A DNA stretch of 52,500 nucleotides from Glandiceps talaboti. Taxonomy: Eukaryota > Hemichordata > Enteropneusta > Spengelidae. Shown here piece by piece: positions 9,256-23,600 of the stretch (positions within the stretch are counted from its first letter, which is position 1; the number at the start of each line of letters is the position of its first letter). Made by a program: the position numbers and the translations under genes. The stretch covers positions 7,597,953-7,650,452 of the forward strand of contig NC_135571.1 of NCBI RefSeq assembly GCF_964340395.1, written 5' to 3'. Below the pieces are notes generated by a model. That model did not search any database and was not told where the DNA came from. It saw nothing but the letters and a program-made list of their open reading frames with translations.

Positions 9256-12200
9256 CTGGGAGTTGATGTGAAGTAACAAAGAAAAGAGAAAAATCAGAGT
9301 GAAGACTTAAAAGTAATATTTATTGGGAAGAAGTGGTTAGTATACACTTATGGTCTGGCTACGAAGGCACTAGTAATGTCCATTAGGCCAAATAAAAAAA
9401 GTTGTTTGGTTCCGGTTACCCGACCCCACCTAGTTTTTTACACCGACCCTAAAAAATTTTTTACATGTTGGAGAAAAAAAATAAGAAAATTGCAAAAATT
9501 GTGAAGACTTGCAAGAAATAGTGGATGCGGAAACTGACATCAACTGTAAAAGACAGTTCTTCCAATCTGTAATGGCTGTACATCTGATGAGAAGAAGCCA
9601 ATAACATAGAGACTCTATGGAAAACAACAGAAAAACATAACTACCTGAACTAGACACTCACATATGAAAAATAAAAATTACAAAATTAAATATAAAATCT
9701 ACCTACCTCACCTATTCTAAAATTGCATGTAATAGGAACCACACAATTTTTTTTTACACCTTACCACGAGGGCTGTTACATAGCAACTATTTTCAGGGAA
9801 ATAGTTTACATAACAGCTCTATTGCGGGGTAATATGACATCGACTAGTGCCCAAATAAGGCCAGGCAATAAGTGTTTTATAATATATCACATTCTTAGGT
9901 ACATATTCTTTCTATAGTCAAAGTACAAGAGTTCCAAACTGGTACAGTATTATGTATTAAAAACTTAATTACTTCACCAGTCTAGTCAAGGCAGGTACAA
10001 AATATACTAAATTGTGGTGCTCCCCTGGAGTAAGCAAATCGCGAAGAGCACGTCAGTAGTAATCCATCACAAACTGACAGGCTGTCGTCATCGAACTGCA
10101 CGGATATGCAAATGTCCAACCAGGACTCCACCTCCAGTCTGTTTAAACTAAAATCACGTGGGGACGCGATGATGTCATATGTTTATATGAACACGGTTGG
10201 GGGGAGCACAGAAATATGTGCTCGAACAACTAACCTTACTAGACTGGTAAGTAATGAAGTTAATACGTAATACTGTATCAGTTAAGAACTCTAGACTAGT
10301 ATAAACATGGTTTAATGAAATAAAGAATCCCTTACCTGGACCAGTCATGTATGGAACACCACCATAAAACATAGGCTGTGGCATCATTACAACAGGTGCT
10401 TGCTGGGGTGCACCCATTTGCTGTGGATATACTACAGGGGCAGCTGGTTGGGGCTGCAAAAAAAAGAAAAGTCTGTGTGTAAACAGTTCTCTTAATTTTC
10501 AATGAAATAGAGAGTTGCGCTCCTACAATGAAATTATTATAAGTACAAGTGAAATGACCAAAAACTGAACGGAAAAAACAAAATGTTACAGATTTAATGA
10601 TTTCATGACATCAAGAAAACAACAACTTTTCATTTCTAGGCTGGGTCTAAGCATTTTCTCATACCAAGAATCATGTTTTTCGACCAAAAACACACATCTC
10701 TGATGCATTCATTTTCATTTGAACAATTTTCCATCTACATGCCTAAGTAATGTTCCCACCAAATACCAAGGCAATCAGTCTGGCGGTTAAAAAATTATCC
10801 TGGTTGCAGCTAGTGCAACTTTAAATTTAATCACTAATATTGCTTTTACTGTGCTCAAAGCACTTTACAATTATTACCCCTGGCATGGAGCAATAGTGGC
10901 AACATAAGGGACAATCGCACAATGTCTGACAAGCTCAATAAGCAAGCGAAATTTGTTCATTTAGGAAGGAGGGGGTCTGGCGTCAATACAATTGTTGAAC
11001 TTCATTTTCACACTTCTAACTAAATTTTGACGGAAAACTTTCACTCCTTCAATGATAACAGCTTTCGCACTTACTACTGAGATGTTGATGAATTGATAAA
11101 AATTTACTTCTAATGTGAAATATGATGCTGGGTTTCTGGAAATAATGTGTTTACGATCACATTTTTATATTGCATCGATCATATGAGTGGTGTCACCGCT
11201 ATAGTTCTCATCATAGTTTACTTAATATATAAGTGTTTGATGTCGCATTTGTGAGTGGTTGTTTAGGGAGAGGTTTTTTTTACCTAAATGAACAATGTTC
11301 ATTTGTTGAACTTGTGCAACATTGTGCGATTATACTTCAACAAGACTCTACTTACATTGAATGTGAGAACCAAGTTTATCATTCCCTCCTTATCTTCTCC
11401 CTGTTTTCCACTTAGTGTATACCAATCATCCTTTGTTTCTCCATTCATCACCATTTCAGGAATTGCAATGTGAGCCCATGCAATTCTGTTGTCTGTTGTA
11501 AATGATTTCTGTTGAATGTACACAAATAGTTCACATATCATTCATTACACAATTCTTAATTTTCATGAGATTTTGGTCATTCGTGGCCATGAGCCAAATA
11601 TCTAGCGTGTTTGATAATTTTGGCCATGAGTGAATTTTTCCTCATGTGTGCACCTGAACGTGAGCATTCTGTTCATGACTTTCTCTTAAGAGCACATGCG
11701 TGGCTATAACATAAGTACAAAATGTTTGCTCCAGTCTAAAATACTGGTGAGAAACTTCTACATCAAAAACTATGATATTTTCATGTTTTTAAAAGGCAAA
11801 CATATGTAATAATAACAGAACCCCATTCCGCGTGAGTTCCAGTGTGGGTAATCAGGGTATTTGCACTCATGCTTGCAGTGTTTTCTGTTACACTTTTGGT
11901 ACTCTTATGAATGTACAAGTGCAGAGAAAACTGCAAGCCCTCATGCAAATACCAGAGTACGCCACACTTGCACTCATGTGTTGTAGTGGGTTCTATTATT
12001 TTCTCCTCTTACCTCATCAAATATTTCTAGGTAGAAGGAATCCACACCATGCGGCAGCCCACACTGTATCACTTTATTCCAACGCGGGTTTTTTGAACCA
12101 TTGTGTGCCGTCGGGGTTTCAAACACGGCATGTCCCACACGAATTCGGCAATATGGATCCATTTTTGTTATACCATAGTTCTTGGCTAATTTTGCCTGTA

Positions 12201-12493
12201 GAGAAAATTTCAAGAAATTTCTGAAGAAACCTGTTGAGATAATCTATTGCAAGTAAATAGGATTAAATATTCAAATATCAACCTCTATCCTACCAGGTCC
12301 CTATTTATACAGCTGGGTTGACGGGGATGAAGTAGTGGTTTAAATATCACCCAGGACCTTTAATGTGGCTATATGGATGGGATACAGGTTGAATTTTATT
12401 ATTTAAAACAACTTTTTTCATGTTTCTGTAGTTGAAAAAACTTTATACCAGGTGAAACATTGATAAAGTCCATATTTGTTACTCAAAACTAAA

Positions 12494-12526
<33 letters not shown>

Positions 12527-12966
12527 GTTTGTTATTGTACATGCACGAAGTGATTTGTAAATAAATATTTTTTCAAAGTTTCTTGCCATTAATCAAATTA
12601 TGAACACAGACGAGCTATGACACATCATTTTTTCAAGTAGAAAAACATATTAATAATAAAGTTGTTTAATAAATTAAAAACCTCAAATTATTATACGATA
12701 TATGTACATTACCTGTGCTATTGTAATACTAAATCTTCCAGTGCTGTTTTGTTGCATCACTCCACCTGTCCATCCTGTTTGTTGATACTGTAATGCTCTG
12801 GCTGTCTCTTCATCCATACTTATTTGATTCTGTTGTTCATTAGCAGACAGTCTTAGAAAATCATCAGGTAATTCTCCTATCATCACCTGATAAAGAAGCA
12901 AACAGACAAAAAGTGGGTTAATAAGACATTCTAGTCAGCTTCTATTGTGTGTGTATGTGTATGTAC

Positions 12967-13010
<44 letters not shown>

Positions 13011-13015
13011 ATGTA

Positions 13016-13050
<35 letters not shown>

Positions 13051-13051
13051 A

Positions 13052-13084
<33 letters not shown>

Positions 13085-13112
13085 ATGTATGTGTGTGTGT
13101 GTGTGTGTGTGA

Positions 13113-13150
<38 letters not shown>

Positions 13151-13188
13151 ATGTATGTATGTATGTATGTGTGTGTGTGTGTGTGTGT

Positions 13189-13238
<50 letters not shown>

Positions 13239-14238
13239 ATGTATGTATGTATGTATGTATGTATGTATGTATGTGTGTGTGTGTATGTGTGCACATGTGT
13301 GCATGTGTGGGCATGTGTGTGTATGTGTGTATGTATGTATGTATGTATGTATGTATGTATGTATGTATGTATGTATGTATGTATGTATGTATGTATGTAT
13401 GTATGTATGTGTGTATGTGTGCTCATGTGTGCATGAGTGTATCTGTGTATGTATGTATGTATGTATGTATGTATGTATGTATGTATGTATGTATGTATAT
13501 ATGTATGTATGTCTCTATGTGTACATTTGCATGTGTCTGTGTGTACAATGTATTTATATGTGTGTGTTTGTGCGTACACAGTATAAACAATTTGTTGAGT
13601 CACTTTATACTTGATATAATTATTGCTAAATTTCTCCTCTTAATATCCTATTACAATTGTAATTGAAAGACCTAGTCAGTGCCTGGAAATCACTAAAATT
13701 ATTACAGAATGACAGCATCCACTCACAAGTTAGAACACATCCCAAAATAGGTACAAATAGTGTAATTTCAGTTTGTAGCATATTATAAAGGTGAAGTGGA
13801 AAGGCTGTACCTTGCTTTACTTTTATCAATTGAGGGTCAGACAAATGGTACAAAGATGGGCTATTCTTCAATGCAGAGATCACGGTATCTCATTATTAGA
13901 TAAAATAACATCAAAGTTATGGTTTTATACTACAACAGAAATTACAAACGATTGTACACTTTGGCCACTGGGAGTGCTAAGGTTTAGGATCAGGAAGGCT
14001 CACTTTGAGCCAACACAGTTTTAAGTACACAGCCACAAAACACTGGAATTCGTTACCTGACCAACTGAAAAAGATAGGAACAAGATCTACCTTTAAATCC
14101 AAATTAAAACAGTATTTACTAGTCTAAGTCAATTTACTCTGAAAACATCGTTATAACCCTCGTTCGCCCCTTGTATATATTTTCGACAGGTGTATTTTTT
14201 TTTGGTATTAAGACATTGCTCTTCATGCATATGTTTTC

Positions 14239-14283
<45 letters not shown>

Positions 14284-14305
14284 CCCTGCTTGTTTGTTTG
14301 CTTGC

Positions 14306-14390
<85 letters not shown>

Positions 14391-17300
14391 CGTTTTGGTC
14401 TGTTATTTCAAGTTTTTTTGGTTATTTTTATATCATATTACTGTATATGTTTTCCTTGGGCCTCGAACTCGACTAGTTTGAACAAACTATTTTTGTGGTC
14501 CAGCCAGAAGTTCAAGTTATTCTTTTATACATGTATATACTTTTTTTCTCATTGGCGATGTGATTACTTGATTATTTCATTTTCCTCACTTGATATGTAA
14601 AATTTTTTTTTTGACCTCTGGCAAATAAATAATATATATGTAAGGAAGTGATGGCTATACAAATGTACCATATTACCGATACATTTTGTACAGCACACTC
14701 CCTTTGAAAAATCATAATCTCTGAACATTTCACAGCCAATATAAAGTGGAAAGAGGTACCATATACATTCTGTTAATCATATATTGCATCATGGGTACAG
14801 CAATCAACAATAGATAATAACTGTGGTTTCAGAAATCTACCCAGGACATGTAAATGTACAGCTAAATACATACTAGTACTGTACATTGACTTTTATGTAG
14901 AGCTAAATATACTATACACCGACGTTCATGTACAAATAATGCATTCTATTTCCCACCTTACCCTGACCTAATCTCACACTTAACACTAATATACTATAGT
15001 TCTTCTTTGTACAATTCAAATAGGTTTCTAAAATTTCTAAATATATACGATACAGGTTTGTATCTGCATACTCAAAATGCATGTGTACAGTATATATATA
15101 TATTCATTAAAGTGTCTGACTGGAGAGAACAGTGCTTGATGCAATATTAGTAGCAGAGCATTAAAGACTTAATTCAAGAGATAGGGAATAGTGAGTAATG
15201 ACTCATAACAATCCTTGGATTAAGTCTATATACATCTGTGTGTGTGTATATATATATATCAGTCATATCAGTGCAGTCATAGAAACGTCAAAAACGTTTC
15301 TGTATCAAATTAATATTAATGAGCGATGACGACAGCCTGTCAGTTTGTGATGGATTACTACTGACAATTTAACACCTTTTGTAACCATCTCGACTAGACT
15401 GGTACTAGTAATGAAGTTTTTAATACGTAATCCTGTACCAGTTTAGAACTCTAGACTAGTTTTAACCATGTTGGGGTTCTTAAGAGATCCATGATCCATG
15501 ATTCAATCCCTGATTCTTGCATTTAGTATTATCCTATCAGCAGTAGAGTCAGATAGCTTAGATTATGATCATTCTTTTGATTCAACCAATTCTTTCTTAA
15601 GTTCTCCTAGACAAGTTTTCCTCACCTAAATTTTAATCCAAATACATCATGGGCGTTTAGTGGCCAGGATTTCAGTCCCAGGTTCTTTCTTTACTGTTAT
15701 TTTGTCAGTGCGGCCAAATGAATGAGAGAGGATATTCTTTTCATTTTTTCTTCTGAATCAACTTTTTACTGTAGTGCTACCAGAAAGGTAACCATTTTTC
15801 TCACCTAACTGTTAATCCTAATACAACTTGGACGCCCCTCGTTATGTCTATTACGCACACTTTTACGTTACTGCGAACACTGCACACGACACATTACATG
15901 TTTGTCAGTATGTTGTCCTTCATTTACATAAATTGTAACATTACACATACTATCAGATCAACCGAAGCATCACTTCGCCTTTGTTAAAATCCCTAACCCT
16001 ACTTGTCTCCTTCATTTTGTTTGGGCTACAAATCAGGCCAAGGTACACGCATATTACTTTACATGTACGTGTTCTTCAGGACTGCAAAATGGACTAACTG
16101 TGAAAAAAACGTGCACTTGTACTTTCTTGAAATTAGGAGGACTCAAATTATTAGAAGACTGGAAAATCCGTTGCTGTTTCCTGACTTTCGTAACCACTCG
16201 CTACACTCATGACTGGATGACTACGGCCATCTTTCATTCTGCAACAAAATCTTGTTGCAACCAATCACATCAGAGTATCAATTTTATTAAAACATCCATT
16301 TTGGAGAGAGTTGCAGCACACGAGTGATGACATAGTCAGAAACATTGATGGATCATCCAGTCAAGCAAATTAACAAGGAGATAAATTTCACACATGCTCT
16401 GCACATACTGAACTGTAAGATGTGTCATGTCGTTCCACCCTCACTGACATGAAAGGGGTTGACTGATGTGTGAGGGCGCCCCATCAGACCATACCTAACA
16501 GACTATGCACATATCGTCGCGTCAGTGCAGTAAGGTCGTATCTGCCTATACAATTGCATAGCCCTCGATATCAGTATGCGATTATAGTAGTATTGCGCCA
16601 GATTGGAGCGCGGCAACGACTTAAGTTTAGATAAAACGTAGGGAAAAAAAAGGCACGAGCGACTGTCGACAGTTTATTGCATAGCAGATACGACCTTTCT
16701 TCACTGACGCGATTTATAATGTATGATATTCGGCAAAAAAACAAAAACGACTTAAATATTTGTAGTTATACAGTTTCAAAATCTAATGATATACATGTAT
16801 TTAAAACATGTACCTGTTTGCCCCAGCAACTGGTCAACTGCCCTGGCTGAAAAATAAAGTAACACCATTAAAAAAAAAACCACTGCAAATAAATGGAGTC
16901 TTAAATGAATAGTTTACTCTATTATGGCACCTCCCAACACATATTATTATACTTCCAACATTACATGTTCCAGTTCTGATATAAAATATCTACTTGGCTG
17001 TTTTAAGGATAACTCTCTCAATAAGTTCAAATGCTATCTAAGGTATAAAGTCATGTATATACAGGAGACGCATGGGACATGATTTTATAAGAGCACCCTC
17101 TGTTGACAACATAATGAAAGGGACATTACAAATGTTATGAATTTATTGGTTTTACATTATGTTGTTAATTGAGGGCGCTCTCCATTATATATGACAATCA
17201 CACCAGTTGATTCACCTTGCAAACAATTATATATTCATTATTATTTTATTTATATTTATTGCATTTATAAATATCAATGTGACTAGTAATTCTTTGAAAT

Positions 17301-20300
17301 CTACATCGCAATTTTGTGAAATTGTGAGCATCATAGAGGGCGCTGTTCGATGGAAAGGTTTGTAGATGCGATGTACACTTTTGTGCACAAGTACATGTAA
17401 GCTTCATTTGAGAGAGAAGTTTTTAAAAATTGTGCTTTTGTCAGAATGGAGAACATGTAATGTTGGACAGTAAGTGCAATTATGTTGACATTGCATGTGA
17501 CACACCTTCAAAACAATGCTTTCTAGTGACAGAGTGAAGCGTGGCTTTATAAAAAACAAACACAAATAATTTTAAACTGTGTTAAGATTTTGTTTCTTTT
17601 AATTATAATTTGAGTATAATTATTGTGCCAACAAGTTGTTTGCATTAGTGTAAGCTGTTTTCAGCACAAAACAAAGAAAAGGTTGCCATGAAAATTGCAG
17701 ATTGTTATCATTGCATCACTTACTCACTAGAGGGCGCTGTTTTTAAAGGTCTATTGATAGAATGAAGTCACTGAGTATCCCAGCATGCAAGAGCATGTCA
17801 AAGGTTAAACAGCTGATGCTTTAGGACAGCCATAGACGTTCAGTTCGCAAGAACCTGTTATTTATAAAGTTTTGTAAAACTCAAAAAAAATGAAATACAG
17901 ACATGTTTTGTCCTCATCCACCACCAGCAGTATAAGTTTTGGACACCGTCATTCTTCCCCTGGAGGAAACAAACCACAATCATGCAAACACAAACATGCA
18001 ATCACCTTTTGTTTTTCTGGTGACACATGTGCAGTTGTCTTTTCTTCCACCAAACTTGACATTGCACTTGGGGACTCTGTCAAACTTGATACTGAAGTTG
18101 GTGGTTCTGTTTGATCAGCCTCGTCACTATTTGGTTGTCCATTGTCATCAGAGATTGGTGTTTGTTGAGACTGATGAGCATCGTCATGGTTTGAATCCCG
18201 GATAGCAGCAGTTGCCCAATCTTGTAGAAGAACAGTTGAATCAGAATCAGCTAACATCAACAATTGCTTCAGCTCCTCATCATCATCAGCATCTTCCTGA
18301 CCAATGACTGTGTTCTCATCATTTGATGAAGTGACATCATGTACTGCAACTGATGCTGCTACTGCTGCTGCACTGGCCATGTTCTCTGCTGTAGAAGCAC
18401 CAGTAGTATCGTCTGATACTAAAGTTGGGCATACATCAGAAGCTACAACTTCTGCATCTTGACCTTCATAAGTAGTAGGTACATCTATCTGTACTACGGC
18501 TTCTTCAGTTTCTGGTACACTGTCGACTTCAGGTACACTGTCGACTTCAGGTCGAGAAGAAGGCTCTGTACTTGTAGTAGTCACTATTCCTGCAGGCGAC
18601 TCACTTGTAGGAACAGGAGCAGGTGACGATTCTGTTTTACTGTCTGCATCAGGCATCTTGGTTTCTACTGTTTCAGACTTAATTCCATCTGCAGTTGGTA
18701 TAGCTTCAGTTGTTGCATTCATTGCTGAACTATCCTGCGGGATGGTAGCAGACGCTGATTGAACTGATATCGAGGCTTCAGCTACAGACGATCCAAAACC
18801 TTGTGGTCTCACATCTGGTGGTACAACATACGTTGACTCTGGCATTACAACGCTGAATGCTGATACAATTTTTTTACTACTACGTTTGGTTTGTGTCCTA
18901 GGAATCATTGCCTTTCTCTGCATACCTGTTCTATCTTTGACTGCAGTCTTCTCCAGCCTTTTGACCTCACTGTCTGGCACACGAGATGACTGCTTCTTAC
19001 TAATTCTTGTAAATTCATTCAATAATGACATGTATTCTGGGTCCTTCATTAGACTGACCATAAGCTCCTCCTCTGTTGGAATAATGCTTGGAGGTCCACC
19101 TGGTTGGTATGCATCCTGATTGGTCAGTGAAACAGGTGCTATCATACTTCCTAATGCATAATTCTGATTGGGTGATATATATTGATGAGGCTTTGTGCTT
19201 GGACTTTGCTGGGTGGGTGTTTTGTTGGTTGTAGTACTTGTGTTCACAGGTATTGTTGTTTCACTGTTCAGTTTATTTACACCTTGTGTTGGTTGATTTA
19301 TGATTGCTTGCTGAGAATAACTGTTGGGTTGCTGGTGCATATAGCTAGGGTTTGTCATTGCACCAAGAGTTGAAGAAGTGCTTCCACATGAAGGGGCTGC
19401 AGTTGCGCCAGTTGTGACAGTCGACTGAGCTGGCAACTTTCCAATCATTGCACCACCCTGCCAACCTTGAATAGGTTGATTTGTAGAACTATATGCAAAA
19501 AATCCTTTCTGGGCATTTGATTGGCTGCTTACATTTTGTTGATATGGTGATTGAGTTTGACCATATGTTTGGTAGCTTGTTAATTGATTAGGAGAAGTGT
19601 TCACTGCTTGTGTACTTGTGTATGCGTTATGCACATCTTTACGTCTCTGGGTAAATAATGGGTGATTTTGCACTGGTATAGTTTGGCAAGAAACAGATGA
19701 AGAAGGCATTGACAATTGGTTCCCCTTTTGACCAATACCTCCTACACTGGTGACTGCATTTTGATTGGCTGTCACTTCATTTTGCTGTGAGATTTGATTG
19801 GTTGATGTACACAGATCCTGCTTGTTCATATCTTGCTGTTGACCTCTACTGGTTCCTGGTGCTGTCACCGAGGTTTGCAGTTGCTGAGACCTTTGATTGC
19901 CTGGCATGTTTGTGTTTTGTTGGAGTTGGGTACTCTGACCATAATATGTTTGTGGAAGTAAATGAACTGGCATTTGCTGTTGATAATTGGGTGGTATGTG
20001 TGCACCTGGTTGGTACATATGGTGCTGAAACATCTGGTTTGTTGATTGGTCAGTGCTAGTTGAATACAGAGGTCGATGTGACATGGGATACATCATACCT
20101 ATTCCTAATTGTTGTGTCGGACTAAGAGGCAGTGCACCTGGCTGTTGCTGGTGGATTGGAGTCTGATTGGTCAACTGTACATTCTCACCAGATGGAAGAA
20201 ATTGGTGTTGATTTCCAGTTGTTGATATAGATGAATTGAAGGGCTGTAGAGGAACCTGATATGCCTGTTGTATTGGTGTAGGTCCTTGTGGTTGATCAGT

Positions 20301-20609
20301 GCATTGTCGAGTAATCTGATTGGAGATTGAAATCTGTTCTTGCTGGTCATGTTGTTGTAATGTGTGATTGGTTGATTGTCTAGGTTCACTTGGATGATAA
20401 GGTTGTGATTTAGGCACCTGATTGGTTGAAACATTCTGCTGGGAATGCTGTTGAGGAATCTGATTGGTCACCTGTAGAGGTTTACCAAGGTCATTGGTTG
20501 AAACAGATGGACTGGTCTGTTGTTGGATATTATGATTGGCTAACTGGATTGGTTTACTGACTTGATTTGTTTGTGGCTGTAAAATGCTATTGGTAGATAA
20601 AGAGCCAAC

Positions 20610-20651
<42 letters not shown>

Positions 20652-23600
20652 CTGCTGCTGATTCTGTATTACATTGGCAGATAGGGAAGAAACTGTGTTT
20701 GGGACTGATGGTGGAACTTCATTAGATGTTGGCAGAGATGCCAGAGGTGTACCAGCAGTTCCTTGTTGGCCTTGAAAAGCATAAATTTGACTGTTTGTAA
20801 ATGGTGCCATCTGTTGAACTTCTCCTGGCAGTTGTTGTTGACTACTCATTGGTTGTGGTTGTAAATAGTTTCCTGTCATTGGTCCACTTGACTGATAGAA
20901 AACAGGATACTGAATCTGATTGGCATATGGTAGACCACCTGGTTGGTACATATATGGTTGTTGAATTTGATTGGCTGGTACTAGGTATGTCATTCTTACA
21001 TAACCCTGTGCATCTGGTAATGAAATACTTGGTTGGTGATATTGGTGCCAGTACATATTAGCTGATTCTTGCTGATTGGCTGCACTTTCTCCTGATGTGA
21101 GGTTATTCATTGCAGGTGGAACCATCTGGTTGGTTGTTATTTGTGTTTTGATTGGTTGATTTGTATCCACTTTGGTATTTTGATTCTCTGTTATTAGAGC
21201 CGCACCTGGTTGTTGTGCTTCAGCTTGGAGGATCTTATTTGCTGATACATGAGTTACACCTGGTTGGTAGACATCTATTGTGAAACCCTGATTGGCAACT
21301 GGTTGATTGTAGATTTGTCGCATGTTCTCTGGAATATTTTGAGCTGATGGTGATATGTTCTCAGCATTTTGATGCAGATTTTCTTGCACAGCTGACGAAG
21401 TTTCCTTCACTTTCTCAATCGTTTTCAATTCCATGTTTGCTTGATTCATTATTACTGAAGCCGAGCTGTCTGGGTTAGCACACATTCCATCTAGTACCTT
21501 TGTGATAGGATCAGCAGTAGTAAACTGAGTCTGTTTTACATCTGGCTTCTTTTGATTCTGTATTGGTGCAGTAAGAGTTTTAGCATTATCACCTTCATCC
21601 ATGGAAGCCAGCATTTGATGTGGTTTATCATGGCTAGCATTCTGATCACAGGGAATAACGTTCTCATCATTTGGATCAGAGGGGATAGTGGAGTTCGTAA
21701 CCTGTGAAATGCTTTCATTTCCTTGCCTTGGCATATGGGTTATTGGTGGAGCCATGGTTTGCGACTGAATTTCAAGATTTGAAGGACACTTGGCCCCTGC
21801 ATGACTCAATGTAGATGTTATCGTATTAGGTTCTTCATCTGTATCGCTTTGAATTTTCAATTTCTCAATTGAAGGTTCCTTCTGAGATTCTGTATCCTCA
21901 GTATTAGTGGAGTGAGTTGGTGGGGTGTGCTGCATTATTATATTCTGTGTTGCAGTCATCTCTATTTTACATTCTGTGTCCATAGTATTGGGAACCTGGG
22001 TGGGTGGGGAATGTAGCACCGTCATTTTCTCTGCAGAAACCATCTCACTTTGAGATGACATGTCCACTTCATTTAGAGTCTGGGTTGGTTGGGGGTGTTG
22101 CACAGACATTTTCTTGGCTGAATCCCCATTTTCCAATTCCTTGTCTTTAGAATCAGAAGTTTTTTCTACTGACATTTGATTACTATTGTTTGGAGTGTGT
22201 GACATGGATTGTATTGCACTTGAGGTGGTGGAGTTTGTAAATGTACATGTAGGAGATTCTGAGGAGGAGCTGTTCTGAGAGACATCATTTTTGTCTGAGA
22301 TGTTTGATGTTGCAGTAGTATTTTGAATGTCTGTTGCAAGAGGCTGTTTGTCAGATGATGAAAGGAGCTCCACAGACTGATTAGTAAATGTCACTTCTTT
22401 AGATACATTGTCATCATTTTGATTGGTAGGAAGCCCTGTGATGTCACTCACTGTAAATGAATCTGAAATCTGATTGGTTGGAAGTTGAGTGACATCATTC
22501 TCAGGTATCATCTGATTGGCTGATACTTGACTAATCATTTTCTCAGTTGGTAATATCTGTACTTGATCCTCTGAAGTTCTTGTTTGATTGGTGGATGTTG
22601 CTTCATCCATGGTTGCACTCATTTTGGAGGAATATTCACAAAAAAAACTTTGATCTTTGTCTTCTGTCTCTTCAGCTACACCTTCAACAACAGACCCACT
22701 TCAAATTCAATATAGATTAATATAATTAATTATTTGAAATAAAAAACAAAAGATTACGTTAGGTAAATGATTTGCAATCATGTAATATATATTGTTACTC
22801 TCTGCAAGTCTTTGTGAGGGGACCAGCATGCCATTTAGCTGGTACAATATTGGGTTTGATAAAAGTCGACATGTTCTTTAGTTGACCTTTTTCATCAAAC
22901 CCAATCTTTGCAATCTCAAGGCCATATCTCCCTTGGTTTGTCCTTGTAGTTGGACTGACCGCACTGAACACAGTAGGGGCGAGATCAATAGTTCAATGTA
23001 GGATAAAAAAGGAAATTCTTTGAGTTAGGCCTCCTCACACCCCCCCCCCCCCCCCCCCCAGCTAAATTTGCCGAAATTGAAAATGTTTGACACAGCACAA
23101 TCAATTTCAAATCCGTATGTAATAGTATGTTATAAGTACAAAGCCGGTATGTACATGTACTAGTACGTAGTGCTATGAATACAAAGCCAGTATGTAGTAG
23201 TATTTGGTACTATGAATACAAAGCCAGTATGTAGTAGTATGTAGTGCTATGAATACAAAGCCAGTATGTAGTAGTATGGAGTGCTATGAAGACAAAGCCA
23301 GTATGTAGTAGTATGTAGTGCTATGAATACAAAACAAGTATGTAGTAGTATGTAGTACTATGAAGACAAAGCCAGTATGTAGTAGTATGTAGTGCTATGA
23401 ATACAAAGCCGGTATGTAGTGCTATGAATACAAAGCCAGTATGTAGTAGTATGTAGTGCTATGAATATAAAGCCAGTATGTAGTAGTATGTAGTGCTATG
23501 AATACAAAGCCAGTATGTAGTAGTATGTAGTGCTATGAATACAAAGCCAGTATGTATTAGTGTGTAGTGCTATGAATACAAAGCCAGTATGTAGTAGTAT

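Noticed and set aside
12931-13666. Long open frames of Cys-Val, His-Thr and Tyr-Ile repeats
   Set aside because: They are translations of the (GT)n/(GTAT)n microsatellite in several frames and on both strands.
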